Source: Bacteroidota bacterium
GTDB taxonomy: Bacteria; Bacteroidota; Bacteroidia; Chitinophagales; Chitinophagaceae
Assembly: GCA_947452555.1 (NCBI GenBank)
Contig: CANGDH010000003.1
Coordinates: forward strand, 62,001 to 126,000
Reading direction: 5' to 3'
DNA length: 64,000 bases
Shown here one piece after another: positions 27,664 to 36,018 of this stretch (within the stretch, counting starts at the first letter, position 1; the number at the start of each line of letters is the position of its first letter). The translations under genes were made by a program, and so were the position numbers. The notes under the pieces are model-generated. The model was not told where the DNA came from. It saw only the letters and a list, made by a program, of their open reading frames with translations, and searched no databases.

Positions 27664-28296
27664 ATGGAACAATCATATAAAAAATTATTAGAAAATAATA
27701 AAGCATGGGTTAAGGAGCAATTAGAATTAGATCCTAAATATTTTTCTAAATTAGCTAACGGACAAAATCCGGAATATTTATGGATAGGCTGCTCAGATAG
27801 TCGCGTTCCTGCAAATCAAATTACAGGAACGAATCCGGGAGAAGTGTTTGTACATAGGAATATTGCCAATATGGTGGTACATAGTGATATGAATATGTTA
27901 AGTGTATTATCCTATGCCGTTGAAGTATTAAAAGTGAAACATATCATTGTATGTGGACATTATGGCTGTGGAGGTGTGATGGCTGCAATGGAAAATCAAC
28001 AATTTGGTTTGATAGACAATTGGTTAAGACATATAAAAGACGTTTATCGATATCACCACAAAGAATTGGACGCCATTGAGGATAAGACCCTAAGAGCAAG
28101 ACGATTTGTAGAAGTGAATGTGGTAGAGCAAGTACATGACTTAGGAAAAACGTCTATTGTTCAAAATGCTTGGAAAAGAGAACAGCCTTTGCACATACAT
28201 GGATGGGTTTATGATATCAATGACGGCATTATAAATGACTTGAATGTTACTTTTAAAAGTACAATTGACTTACATAAAGTGTATCATTTAGATTAA
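27664..28296 (+). CDS. can: Beta-carbonic anhydrase
   Basis: Interconverts CO2 and bicarbonate. The start is placed at ATG 27664 ([10 protein letters not shown]); a TTG 57 bases earlier lies inside the SulP gene. The 210-residue protein has zinc ligands C43, H99 and C102, and the Asp-Arg dyad D45/R47 in CSDSRVP. These match E. coli Can (C42, D44, H98, C101) with an offset of one. A strong hairpin at 28322-28346 follows. It probably supplies or consumes bicarbonate for the adjacent SulP transporter. Confidence 0.95.
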   Translation: MEQSYKKLLENNKAWVKEQLELDPKYFSKLANGQNPEYLWIGCSDSRVPANQITGTNPGEVFVHRNIANMVVHSDMNMLSVLSYAVEVLKVKHIIVCGHYGCGGVMAAMENQQFGLIDNWLRHIKDVYRYHHKELDAIEDKTLRARRFVEVNVVEQVHDLGKTSIVQNAWKREQPLHIHGWVYDINDGIINDLNVTFKSTIDLHKVYHLD

Positions 28297-28321
28297 TCAA
28301 ATTAAGATGCTGAGATTATGT

Positions 28322-28346
28322 TATGGCGGCCCTAAAGGCCGCCATA
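28322..28346 (+). terminator. Hairpin after the SulP-carbonic anhydrase operon
   Basis: A perfect 10-bp stem, TATGGCGGCC pairing with GGCCGCCATA, around a 5-base loop lies 26 bases after the carbonic anhydrase stop. It is GC-rich in an AT-rich setting but lacks a long T-run (only TTT follows), so it is a moderate intrinsic terminator. Confidence 0.7.
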
Positions 28347-28418
28347 TTTGTATTAAAAATTGTATATTTAGTTAGCTTAAGAAATTATATATTCAGCTTT
28401 ACGATTAAAATTTTTAAT

Positions 28419-29744
28419 ATGAAAAATTGCTTGTTCACTTTATTGTCAATTCTATTTTTTGGTTTAGTAAATGCACAAACTTATCAGCCAAGTTCCGCTA
28501 ATTTAAAATCAAGAACCGATTTTCAAGACCGCAAATTTGGAATGTTTATACATTGGGGAGCTTCCAGTGTTTTAGGTGACGGAGAGTGGGTCATGGAAAA
28601 TAAAGGAATCAATAAGGATGATTATAAGAAACTATTAAAAGTATTTAATCCCGTTGATTTTGATGCAGCAAAATGGGTGAGCACTGCGAAAAATGCAGGC
28701 ATGAAGTATATTGTATTTATTACTAGGCATCATGATGGTTTTTCAAATTGGGATACTAAATTTTCTGACTGGAAAATCACGAACACGCATTATAAACAAG
28801 ACCCGTTAAAGCAACTAGCGGCGGAATGTAAAAAACAAGGAATTCAATTAGGCCTCTACTATTCAACACTGGACTGGAGTAGAGAAGACTATCCTTTTAC
28901 GACAGGAAGAACTGGTCAAAAGTCTGGAAGAACAAGTAAGGGAGATTATGCTTCCTATTTGAAGTTTATGAAAAATCAATTAACGGAATTACTCACTAAT
29001 TATGGTCCTATTTCTTGTATTTGGTTTGACGGCCATTGGGATCAAACTAATGTCGAAGGTTCAGCAGACAGGACTTCTAGAATAGATTGGAAATATGATG
29101 AGATTTATGGCTTAATTCATAAGCTACAACCTGCCACTATGATTGGCAATAATCATCATATGGATCCTATTAAGGGGGAGGATTTCCAAATGTTTGAACA
29201 AGATTTACCAGGAAATAATTCTGCTGGGCTTAATTTTCAATCAGCTTCAGTGCTGCCATTAGAATCTTGTGTTACCATGAATGATTCTTGGGGTTTTAGA
29301 ATTACCGACCATAAATACAAAACGTTCAATGAAGTAATCAGAACGCTTGTGGGTGCTGCTGGACGCAATAGCAATTTATTATTAAATGTAGGTCCTATGC
29401 CCAACGGGGAAATTCAGAAAGAGTTTAGGGATACTTTGGCGGCGGTAGGAAATTGGACAAAACAATATGGACATACCATTTATGGTACACGTGGTGGACC
29501 AATGAAGCCAGAAAAATGGGGTGTGACAACACAGGACGATAAGTATGTTTATTTACATTTATTTGAAAAACCTGAAAATGGGATAGTGATTGTACCTGGG
29601 AAATATAATGCTGTACAATTGACTGCTTTAAATAAAAACCAGTCAATCTCATTTGAATTAGTGCAAGCGGGAATTAAAATCAATTTAAACAATATAGAAT
29701 TAAGTGGCCCTGACACTATTCTTAAAATCGTTAAACTCAACTAG
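28419..29744 (+). CDS. Secreted GH29 alpha-L-fucosidase
   Basis: Releases alpha-L-fucose from glycans. The start is placed at ATG 28419 because the signal peptide KNCLFTLLSILFFGLVNAQ begins there; the open frame upstream runs through the terminator hairpin. The 441-residue protein has the family-29 pattern FGMFIHWGASSVLGDGEWVM (residues 40-59), the His pair in ITRHHDGFSNWDT, and the nucleophile D204 in CIWFDGHWD. It stands alone, without a fucose catabolic operon in the window. Confidence 0.92.
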   Translation: MKNCLFTLLSILFFGLVNAQTYQPSSANLKSRTDFQDRKFGMFIHWGASSVLGDGEWVMENKGINKDDYKKLLKVFNPVDFDAAKWVSTAKNAGMKYIVFITRHHDGFSNWDTKFSDWKITNTHYKQDPLKQLAAECKKQGIQLGLYYSTLDWSREDYPFTTGRTGQKSGRTSKGDYASYLKFMKNQLTELLTNYGPISCIWFDGHWDQTNVEGSADRTSRIDWKYDEIYGLIHKLQPATMIGNNHHMDPIKGEDFQMFEQDLPGNNSAGLNFQSASVLPLESCVTMNDSWGFRITDHKYKTFNEVIRTLVGAAGRNSNLLLNVGPMPNGEIQKEFRDTLAAVGNWTKQYGHTIYGTRGGPMKPEKWGVTTQDDKYVYLHLFEKPENGIVIVPGKYNAVQLTALNKNQSISFELVQAGIKINLNNIELSGPDTILKIVKLN

Positions 29745-29799
29745 TTGAATTTTAATTAGTTAGTTTTTAATAGATTTAATTCGCGCTTAAATAATTTAA

Positions 29800-29843
29800 C
29801 TTAATATTAAGTTCACATTGGCTTAACAATTTGGTAACATTAG
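29800..29843 (+). promoter_or_regulatory. Pho-box-like array A (four tandem 11-bp repeats)
   Basis: Four head-to-tail 11-base units lie just upstream of the TonB receptor at 29878: CTTAATATTAA, then GTTCACATTGG, then CTTAACAATTT, then GGTAACATTAG. All share S at position 1, T at 3, A at 5 and pyrimidine at 6. Direct 11-bp repeats with a TTAACA core are the arrangement bound by PhoB/PhoP-type regulators. The same array occurs at 34611, 41843 and 55576. The regulator is inferred. Confidence 0.65.
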
Positions 29844-29847
29844 AGTC

Positions 29848-29856
29848 TAATATTTG
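29848..29856 (+). promoter_or_regulatory. Putative -7 element before the TonB receptor
   Basis: TAATATTTG approximates the Bacteroidota -7 consensus TAnnTTTG with one extra base in the spacer. It lies 4 bases after array A and 21 bases before the GTG start at 29878. Its TTTG begins 20 bases after the start of the last 11-bp unit, so the unit would occupy the -33 region. Confidence 0.45.
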
Positions 29857-29877
29857 CGGTATAAATAAAAACATATC

Positions 29878-32637
29878 GTGAAAAGGATATCATTACTAAT
29901 AATCGTCATTTTTTCAGCATACTTTGCTCAAGCTCAAAAAGCTAAATTATCGGGCAAGATTACCAATAATAAAAACGAGTCTTTAATAGGCGTTTCTATC
30001 ATTTTGAAATCAGACCGAAGCCAAGCTACAAAAACTGATATTGAAGGTCGTTATAGTTTTAATATAGATGTAAACAAAGAATATACAATTACAGCAACTT
30101 ATGTTGGGTATAAAGAAAGAGTTGTAACTAAAATTATTGCTACAAAAGCAGGTGAAGAAGTTAATAATGACATTTTATTAGAAGAGAGTGGTAAAAAATT
30201 AACTGATGTAGTTGTATCTGCATCTCGCAGTTCTAATAAAGGAGAATCAGTAAATGCATTAATAGCATATCAAAAAAATACTAATACAGTAGCATCAGTA
30301 ATTTCTTCAGAAGCTATTAAAAGAAGTCCAGATAGAAATACAGCTGAAATTTTAAAAAGAACACCAGGTGCTTCTATACAAGAGGGAAAATATATTGTAG
30401 TAAGAGGTTTAGCAGACAGGTATAATCAAGCTATGTTGAATGGTATCTTATTAACGAGTACAGAGCCCGACAGAAAGACATTCTCATTCGATTTATTTCC
30501 TGCTCAAATTATTGACAATATTATTATCAACAAAGCATTTGTACCTGAATTGCCAGGAGAGTGGGCTGGTGGATTAATTCAAGTAAATACAAAAGACATT
30601 CCTAATAAAAACTTTTTTAACGTTCAAGTTTCAACTAGTTACAATACTATTTCTACAGGAAAAGACTTTTATAAAGACAAGGGCGGAAAAACAGATTGGT
30701 TAGGTATTGACGATGGTGCAAGATCTTTACCTGCAGGCTATACTACAAAGTCAAATTTTGACACTTCAAACATTGCATTAAAAACAGCTTTAGGTAAGTC
30801 AATGTCTAATAACTGGTCTCCGGTTAAGACTACTGCTTCTCCTAATTATGCTGTTCAAATGAATGGTGGATTTTCTGGATTATTATTTGGAAAGAAGATT
30901 GGAGGTATGTTAGGTGCGAATTTTGCAAAAAATCAACGTTTTCAGGATAACCTAAATCAACAAAATACGTTAGAGAATAATAAGTTCTCTACTATATATA
31001 AGTATGCGGATGAAAAGTATATCCAAGACATTAATATGGGTGCGATTGCAGGCTTGTCTATGTATTTAAATCCATTGAATAAAATTAGTTACAGAGCAAT
31101 ATTGAATGTTAAGTCTAATAATTCTTATACTTCAAGAACAGGTAATGAATATTCAAGAGGCGACTTAATGAAAGCAAACGAATTTACATTCGCTCAAAAT
31201 ACTTTCTTTACGAATCAATTAAGTGGTGAGCATGGTTTGACTAAAGCGTTGAAGTTTAATTGGTATGGTGCATTTAATATCTTAGATAGCTATAGCCCAG
31301 ACCAAAGAAGAATATTATATACCAAGAGTGCAACAGGCGCAGATCCTTATGTATTGAACTTGTCTAACTCATTGTCTCAACAATCTGGAAGTAGAATTTA
31401 TCAAAATTTGAGCGACTATATTTATACAGCGGGTGGTGATTTGACTTTCAAAATAAAGCAACAAACTATCAAAGCAGGTTATATTTTACAAATAAAAGAC
31501 CGTTTATACGACGCTAAATTATTTGCAAACTTCTTACCTAAGGACAATGTTGCGTTAAGATCATTAACTCCTGACGTGGTTTTTGCTCCAGAAAATTTTG
31601 GAAACGGAACAGATAATAAATTTGGCTTTGATGCCATTAAGGGTAGAAACTTTAGATATTTAGCGAACACAATTTTGAATGCTGGATATGTTCAGTTTGA
31701 TAATAAAATCTCTGAAAAATTAAGAGCAGTATGGGGCTTACGTGTGGAAGACTATGATCAATTAGTAGGTAGTGTAAAAAAGTGGGATCCAAGATTTACT
31801 AACACTAGAGTTACCGACTTCTTGCCAGGCGTGAATACTACTTACAAAGTGAACCAAACTAGTAACTTAAGAATCACTGCTTCTCAAACAGTAATTAGAC
31901 CAGAATTAAGAGAGTTGTCTTTCTTGAATATATTCGACTTTGAATTAAACGCATCAGTTCAAGGAAATCCAAATTTAAAGAGAACTAAAATTACGAATAC
32001 AGATATTAGATATGAAATTTATCCTAGTTCTGGCGAGGTATTTACTGCAGGTGTTTTCTACAAAGATTTCGTAAATCCAATTGAACAAATATTTAGTGAG
32101 GGTTCTGGAGGATCAAGCACTTTCTCTTTCCAAAACGCTAAAAAAGCAATCACTTATGGTTTAGAATTAGAAGCAAGAAAAAAATTGAATAAGAATTTTA
32201 CTTTCCAAGCAAATGCTTCTTTGATTAATAGTAAAATCAAAGATGACAATTTGAAATTAGACAGACAATTGCAAGGGCAGTCCCCTTACTTAGTAAACGT
32301 TGGTTTATTATATGATGTAGCTGAAAAAGGATTTAACGCTACTTTATTATTCAATCAGATTGGCGAAAGAATCTACTTAGTAGGTGATATGCAAGCTGGA
32401 TCTGCGTCTCCAGATATTTATGAAGCACCAAGATCATTGGTTGATTTTCAAATGAGCAAAAAAATAATGAAGAATAAGGCTGAAATTAAATTGACAATTG
32501 CTGACTTATTAAATAAAGAACAAACCTTCTATCAAAATTTAACTACCAATCCTAAATATGAGAAAGGAATTGATGTAGTGCGTTTCTCTAGAAAGTTTGG
32601 GTCTACATTCGGTATCTCATTCAACTATTCTTTATAA
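29878..32637 (+). CDS. TonB-dependent outer-membrane receptor
   Basis: A 919-residue outer-membrane transporter starting at GTG 29878, where the signal peptide KRISLLIIVIFSAYFAQAQ begins. A carboxypeptidase-regulatory-like domain (about 22-105, LSGKITNNKNESLIGVSI) precedes the plug domain (about 115-230, with the TPGASIQEGKYIVVRGLADRY segment). The 22-strand barrel ends FGSTFGISFNYSL with the terminal aromatic-X-hydrophobic pattern. It is 41 bases upstream of a beta-helix lipoprotein, the usual receptor/partner arrangement though the partner is not SusD. Array A suggests phosphate-controlled expression, so a phosphorus-containing ligand is inferred. Confidence 0.88.
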   Translation: MKRISLLIIVIFSAYFAQAQKAKLSGKITNNKNESLIGVSIILKSDRSQATKTDIEGRYSFNIDVNKEYTITATYVGYKERVVTKIIATKAGEEVNNDILLEESGKKLTDVVVSASRSSNKGESVNALIAYQKNTNTVASVISSEAIKRSPDRNTAEILKRTPGASIQEGKYIVVRGLADRYNQAMLNGILLTSTEPDRKTFSFDLFPAQIIDNIIINKAFVPELPGEWAGGLIQVNTKDIPNKNFFNVQVSTSYNTISTGKDFYKDKGGKTDWLGIDDGARSLPAGYTTKSNFDTSNIALKTALGKSMSNNWSPVKTTASPNYAVQMNGGFSGLLFGKKIGGMLGANFAKNQRFQDNLNQQNTLENNKFSTIYKYADEKYIQDINMGAIAGLSMYLNPLNKISYRAILNVKSNNSYTSRTGNEYSRGDLMKANEFTFAQNTFFTNQLSGEHGLTKALKFNWYGAFNILDSYSPDQRRILYTKSATGADPYVLNLSNSLSQQSGSRIYQNLSDYIYTAGGDLTFKIKQQTIKAGYILQIKDRLYDAKLFANFLPKDNVALRSLTPDVVFAPENFGNGTDNKFGFDAIKGRNFRYLANTILNAGYVQFDNKISEKLRAVWGLRVEDYDQLVGSVKKWDPRFTNTRVTDFLPGVNTTYKVNQTSNLRITASQTVIRPELRELSFLNIFDFELNASVQGNPNLKRTKITNTDIRYEIYPSSGEVFTAGVFYKDFVNPIEQIFSEGSGGSSTFSFQNAKKAITYGLELEARKKLNKNFTFQANASLINSKIKDDNLKLDRQLQGQSPYLVNVGLLYDVAEKGFNATLLFNQIGERIYLVGDMQAGSASPDIYEAPRSLVDFQMSKKIMKNKAEIKLTIADLLNKEQTFYQNLTTNPKYEKGIDVVRFSRKFGSTFGISFNYSL

Positions 32638-32678
32638 TCCAAAATCAATAAATTAAACTTTTTTTAAATACAAAAACA

Positions 32679-34184
32679 ATGAAACAATTACTTATTTTAT
32701 CATTAGCATTTTTAGCCGTAACTGGTTGTAGAAAGATTGAAACCGATGGCCAAAAAGAAATCGTAATAGTAAACCAACCAGTTATCCCTACAGGACCAAC
32801 TGCCAATACTATCACATTATCAGGTAGAATTACAAAGGATACCACTTTGTATGCAAAGGATTACAATTACTTGTCTGGATTAGTTTATATCACAAAAGGA
32901 GTTACTTTGACAGTGGAAGCTGGTGCTAAAGTAATGGGTAAATACTCAGGTTCTGATGTATCTGCTTTGATAGTTTGTAGAGGTGCAAAATTGATAGCAA
33001 AAGGTACAGTAGACAATCCTATTGTATTTACTTCTGCTTCTGCAAACCCACAATCAGGTGACTGGGGTGGAATAGTACTTTGCGGTACTGCTCCAATTAA
33101 CACTAGTTTTACTGTTAATGGTGCTTCGGTTCAAGGTTTATACCAAGTAGAAGGTGGTGTTGATAATGCAAACGGTGATGGTTTAGCTGGTGCAGGTGAT
33201 GCAGCTTTCCCTACTGTTAATGCAGCAGACAATTCAGGTATCATTTCTTATGTAAGAATTGAGTACGCTGGATATGCTTACCAACCAGATAAAGAAATTA
33301 ATAGTTTAACAATGGCTGCAGTAGGTAGCGGTACTCAAATAGATCACGTTCAAGCTTCTTTCGGAAAGGATGATAGCTTTGAGTGGTTTGGTGGTACAGT
33401 AAACTGTAAATACATTATTGCTTATAAAGGACAAGATGATGATTTTGATACTGATAACGGATTTAGTGGATTTGTACAATTTGGTATAGGTTTACGTGAT
33501 TCTTTAATTGCAGATATCTCTAAGTCTGAAGCATTTGAATCAGATAACAATGCAACAGGTACAACTGCTTCTCCAAAAACAACTGCAGTTTTCTCAAACA
33601 TGACAGCAATTGGACCAAGAGCTACTTTGGCAAATATTGGTAACAGCTTATTTTTAGCTGGTGCACAAATAAGAAGAAACTCTGGTATTTCAATTCAAAA
33701 TTCAGTATTCATGGGATGGCCTACAGGTTTATTAATAGACGCTGGTTTAGGTTCTCCAACTGACAAGAATATTGACGATAGTACAATTCGTTTTAAGAAC
33801 AATACTTTTGCAGGTAATACAATTAATACAAGATATGTTGCAAGTACAAGTGCTGCAACAGGTGCAACTGATGCAAGTATTTTAGCTTGGGTATCTACTG
33901 CTGCTTATGGAAACACAGCAACTGTAAATGCAGTTGATGCTAAATTAATCCAACCGTTTAATTACACTACATTTGACGCAACTCCATATGCGGGTTCTGC
34001 TTCACCTTTAGCTGCTAACTTAACTTTTGGAGTAGCTGCTAACTATAACTATGCAAGCAATGGTTCATTCACAGATTCTAAGTTACAAAATGCTTTTATT
34101 AAGCCAGTAACATTTAGAGGTGCGATTGGTTTAAATGGCGAAGATGCTACATGGTGGAAAGGTTGGACAAGATGGAATTACTAG
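32679..34184 (+). CDS. Surface lipoprotein with parallel beta-helix fold
   Basis: A 501-residue lipoprotein with lipobox AVTGC (Cys17) after the signal KQLLILSLAFL. The body has repeated short strands such as LTVEAGAKVMGK, ISYVRIEYAGYAY, IDHVQASFGKDDSFEWFGGTVNCKYIIAYKG and IQNSVFMGW, as in right-handed parallel beta-helices. It ends with a conserved-looking FRGAIGLNGEDATWWKGWTRWNY. No catalytic residues can be named. Its gene follows the TonB receptor by 41 bases and is closed by a strong terminator, so it is probably the receptor's surface partner. The ligand is unknown; I do not recognise a named family. Confidence 0.75.
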   Translation: MKQLLILSLAFLAVTGCRKIETDGQKEIVIVNQPVIPTGPTANTITLSGRITKDTTLYAKDYNYLSGLVYITKGVTLTVEAGAKVMGKYSGSDVSALIVCRGAKLIAKGTVDNPIVFTSASANPQSGDWGGIVLCGTAPINTSFTVNGASVQGLYQVEGGVDNANGDGLAGAGDAAFPTVNAADNSGIISYVRIEYAGYAYQPDKEINSLTMAAVGSGTQIDHVQASFGKDDSFEWFGGTVNCKYIIAYKGQDDDFDTDNGFSGFVQFGIGLRDSLIADISKSEAFESDNNATGTTASPKTTAVFSNMTAIGPRATLANIGNSLFLAGAQIRRNSGISIQNSVFMGWPTGLLIDAGLGSPTDKNIDDSTIRFKNNTFAGNTINTRYVASTSAATGATDASILAWVSTAAYGNTATVNAVDAKLIQPFNYTTFDATPYAGSASPLAANLTFGVAANYNYASNGSFTDSKLQNAFIKPVTFRGAIGLNGEDATWWKGWTRWNY

Positions 34185-34203
34185 TCTAATTGAGAAATAA
34201 TAA

Positions 34204-34238
34204 AAAACGTCCCGATATTTCGGGACGTTTTTTTTAAA
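34204..34238 (+). terminator. Strong Rho-independent terminator
   Basis: The stem AACGTCCCGA pairs with TCGGGACGTT around a 4-base loop (TATT), extended by A/T pairs on both sides and followed by a run of eight or more T. It begins 20 bases after the beta-helix lipoprotein stop and ends the TonB receptor transcript. Confidence 0.92.
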
Positions 34239-34249
34239 TAAATAATAAT

Positions 34250-34606
34250 ATGAAGTACTTTAAGAATAACAAAATAGTCGCCTACTTTGTGATAATAATG
34301 TCAACTAGTTTAATAATAAGTTGTTCTAAACAATCTAGTGAAACCATTCCAGCTACAAGTACCTGTGATCCTAATATTAGCTTCATTAATACAGTTAAAC
34401 CAATTTTAGATAGAGACTGCAATACTGCTGGCTGTCATGATGATAAAGTGATTACCGCTTTAAATATTTATCAAACTGTGCATGATGGGGCTGCTCAAAT
34501 AAGATTGTCAATTACAACAGGCAAGATGCCTAAAAATGGAACTATTTCTATAGCCGACAAAAACGCTATTTTTTGTTGGATTGATAATGGAGCAAAAAAT
34601 AATTAG
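34250..34606 (+). CDS. Small lipoprotein with CxxxxCH haem-like motif
   Basis: A 118-residue exported lipoprotein with lipobox LIISC (Cys25). The mature part contains FINTVKPILDRDCNTAGCHDDK, in which the spacing C-x4-C-H replaces the usual CxxCH of c-type cytochromes. The surrounding pattern (xPILxxxCxxxxCH, then an alpha-helical region with TGKMPKNGTIS) is that of a mono-haem cytochrome-c-like domain, with a Met available as second ligand. It lies 12 bases past a strong terminator, so it needs read-through or its own promoter. Haem attachment is inferred, not certain. Confidence 0.7.
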   Translation: MKYFKNNKIVAYFVIIMSTSLIISCSKQSSETIPATSTCDPNISFINTVKPILDRDCNTAGCHDDKVITALNIYQTVHDGAAQIRLSITTGKMPKNGTISIADKNAIFCWIDNGAKNN

Positions 34607-34610
34607 ACAA

Positions 34611-34654
34611 CTTTATAATTCGTTAACTATTTGGTTACAATTAGTTAACCATTA
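34611..34654 (+). promoter_or_regulatory. Pho-box-like array B (four tandem 11-bp repeats)
   Basis: Four 11-base units upstream of the phosphonate operon: CTTTATAATTC, GTTAACTATTT, GGTTACAATTA and GTTAACCATTA. They share the same consensus as arrays A, C and D. This is the clearest functional context, because phosphonate use is classically under phosphate-starvation control. Confidence 0.7.
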
Positions 34655-34661
34655 CATCATG

Positions 34662-34669
34662 TAGTTTTG
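34662..34669 (+). promoter_or_regulatory. -7 element of the phosphonate operon
   Basis: TAGTTTTG is an exact match to the Bacteroidota -7 consensus TAnnTTTG, 7 bases after array B and 74 bases before the ATG at 34744. No good -33 TTTG is present; the last 11-bp repeat sits in its place, as expected for an activator-dependent promoter. Confidence 0.6.
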
Positions 34670-34743
34670 CCAATTTTGAAATGACATTTTTGTAGGTTTG
34701 AATTCCAAATAATTATTAGCTTTTAATATTATTTTAATTCAAA

Positions 34744-36018
34744 ATGATTCAAAATAATACCAATTATAGAAATTTCTTAGCCTCCATATATACCGCATTA
34801 ATCTGTTTTCTGACTTATGCCTGTGTATATGCGTTTAGAAAACCGTTCACAATTGGATTATATACAAATCAAGCTACTTTCTTGGGTATTGATTTTAAAA
34901 ACTGCCTAGTAATTAGCCAGGTACTAGGCTATACTTTTAGTAAATTTTACGGAGTTAAATATATTTCTGAGCTACAAAAAATTGGCAGAGGTAAAGCAAT
35001 AATTTTTTTAATTCTGTTATCATGGATTCCACTTTTGCTATTTCCGTTAATGCCAGTACCACTTAATATTGCATGTTTATTTTTAAATGGGTTGCCTTTG
35101 GGTATTATTTGGGGTATTGTATTTTCTTTTGCAGAAGGCAGACGTGGTACAGACTTTATAGGAGCAACCTTAGCGGTTAGCTTTATTGTTTCCTCAGGTT
35201 TGGTAAAATCTGTAGCAAAGTGGTTGGAGTTATTTTTTCAGCTGAATGAAATGTGGGTCCCTTTTTACACTGGGCTTTTATTTATTATACCAGTTATTCT
35301 ACTTGCCTTTTTGTTAGATAGGATCCCACCTCCAAGTAAAGAGGAGATTGCGCTTAAAACTATAAGACTTCCAATGACTGGGATGGAAAGGAAATCATTT
35401 TTCTTTCAGTTTAAATTTGGACTAATTTCTTTTATTTTTATTTATATCATATTGACATTGTTTAGAGATATCAGAGACAATTTTGCAGCAGATATTTGGA
35501 AAGATCTCGGTTTCGTTAACGATGCATCCATCTTTACGAGTACAGAACTTACCATTGCTATTATTGTTTTAGTGTTAATTGCCAGTATGATTTTTATTAA
35601 AAACAATAACACTGTTTTTATAATTAGTCAATGTTTAATTGTACTTGGATTTTTAATGGCCGGGGTTAGCACTTATTTATTTCAGCAACATATTATTTCA
35701 GGATTCAATTGGATGTTACTTGTTGGCTTAGGTTTGTATATGGGCTATATTCCTTTCAATTCCATCTTATTCGATAGAATGATTGCCACATTTAAATTAA
35801 AAGGCAATGTAGGCTACTTTATGTATATGATGGATTCGTTCGGTTATTTAGCTTCTGTTTTAGTAATTAGCTTTAAAGGTGCTTTTCATATTAAATTGAA
35901 TTGGTTAATTTTTTATGGAAATGGCGTTTTATGGTTTTCCTTTATAGGAACTATTTTGTCAATTATCACGTTGATTTATTTTATTAAAAAAAGCAAACAA
36001 ATTATAATTTATGAGTAG
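34744..36018 (+). CDS. DUF5690-like MFS-type membrane transporter
   Basis: A 424-residue polytopic protein with about 12 helices, opening YRNFLASIYTALICFLTYACVYAFRKPFTIG, the pattern of an organophosphate/MFS-like carrier assigned to DUF5690. A central cytoplasmic loop (PPPSKEEIALKTIRLPMTGMERKSF) separates two six-helix halves. It is the first gene of a five-gene operon of phosphonate enzymes and overlaps the next gene by 8 bases, so uptake of an aminophosphonate across the inner membrane is the natural inference. No ABC-type phosphonate transporter is present in the window. Confidence 0.78.
   Translation: MIQNNTNYRNFLASIYTALICFLTYACVYAFRKPFTIGLYTNQATFLGIDFKNCLVISQVLGYTFSKFYGVKYISELQKIGRGKAIIFLILLSWIPLLLFPLMPVPLNIACLFLNGLPLGIIWGIVFSFAEGRRGTDFIGATLAVSFIVSSGLVKSVAKWLELFFQLNEMWVPFYTGLLFIIPVILLAFLLDRIPPPSKEEIALKTIRLPMTGMERKSFFFQFKFGLISFIFIYIILTLFRDIRDNFAADIWKDLGFVNDASIFTSTELTIAIIVLVLIASMIFIKNNNTVFIISQCLIVLGFLMAGVSTYLFQQHIISGFNWMLLVGLGLYMGYIPFNSILFDRMIATFKLKGNVGYFMYMMDSFGYLASVLVISFKGAFHIKLNWLIFYGNGVLWFSFIGTILSIITLIYFIKKSKQIIIYE

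Noticed and set aside
28323..28418. Upstream start of the fucosidase frame
   Set aside because: The earlier ATG lies in the terminator hairpin; the signal peptide begins at 28419.
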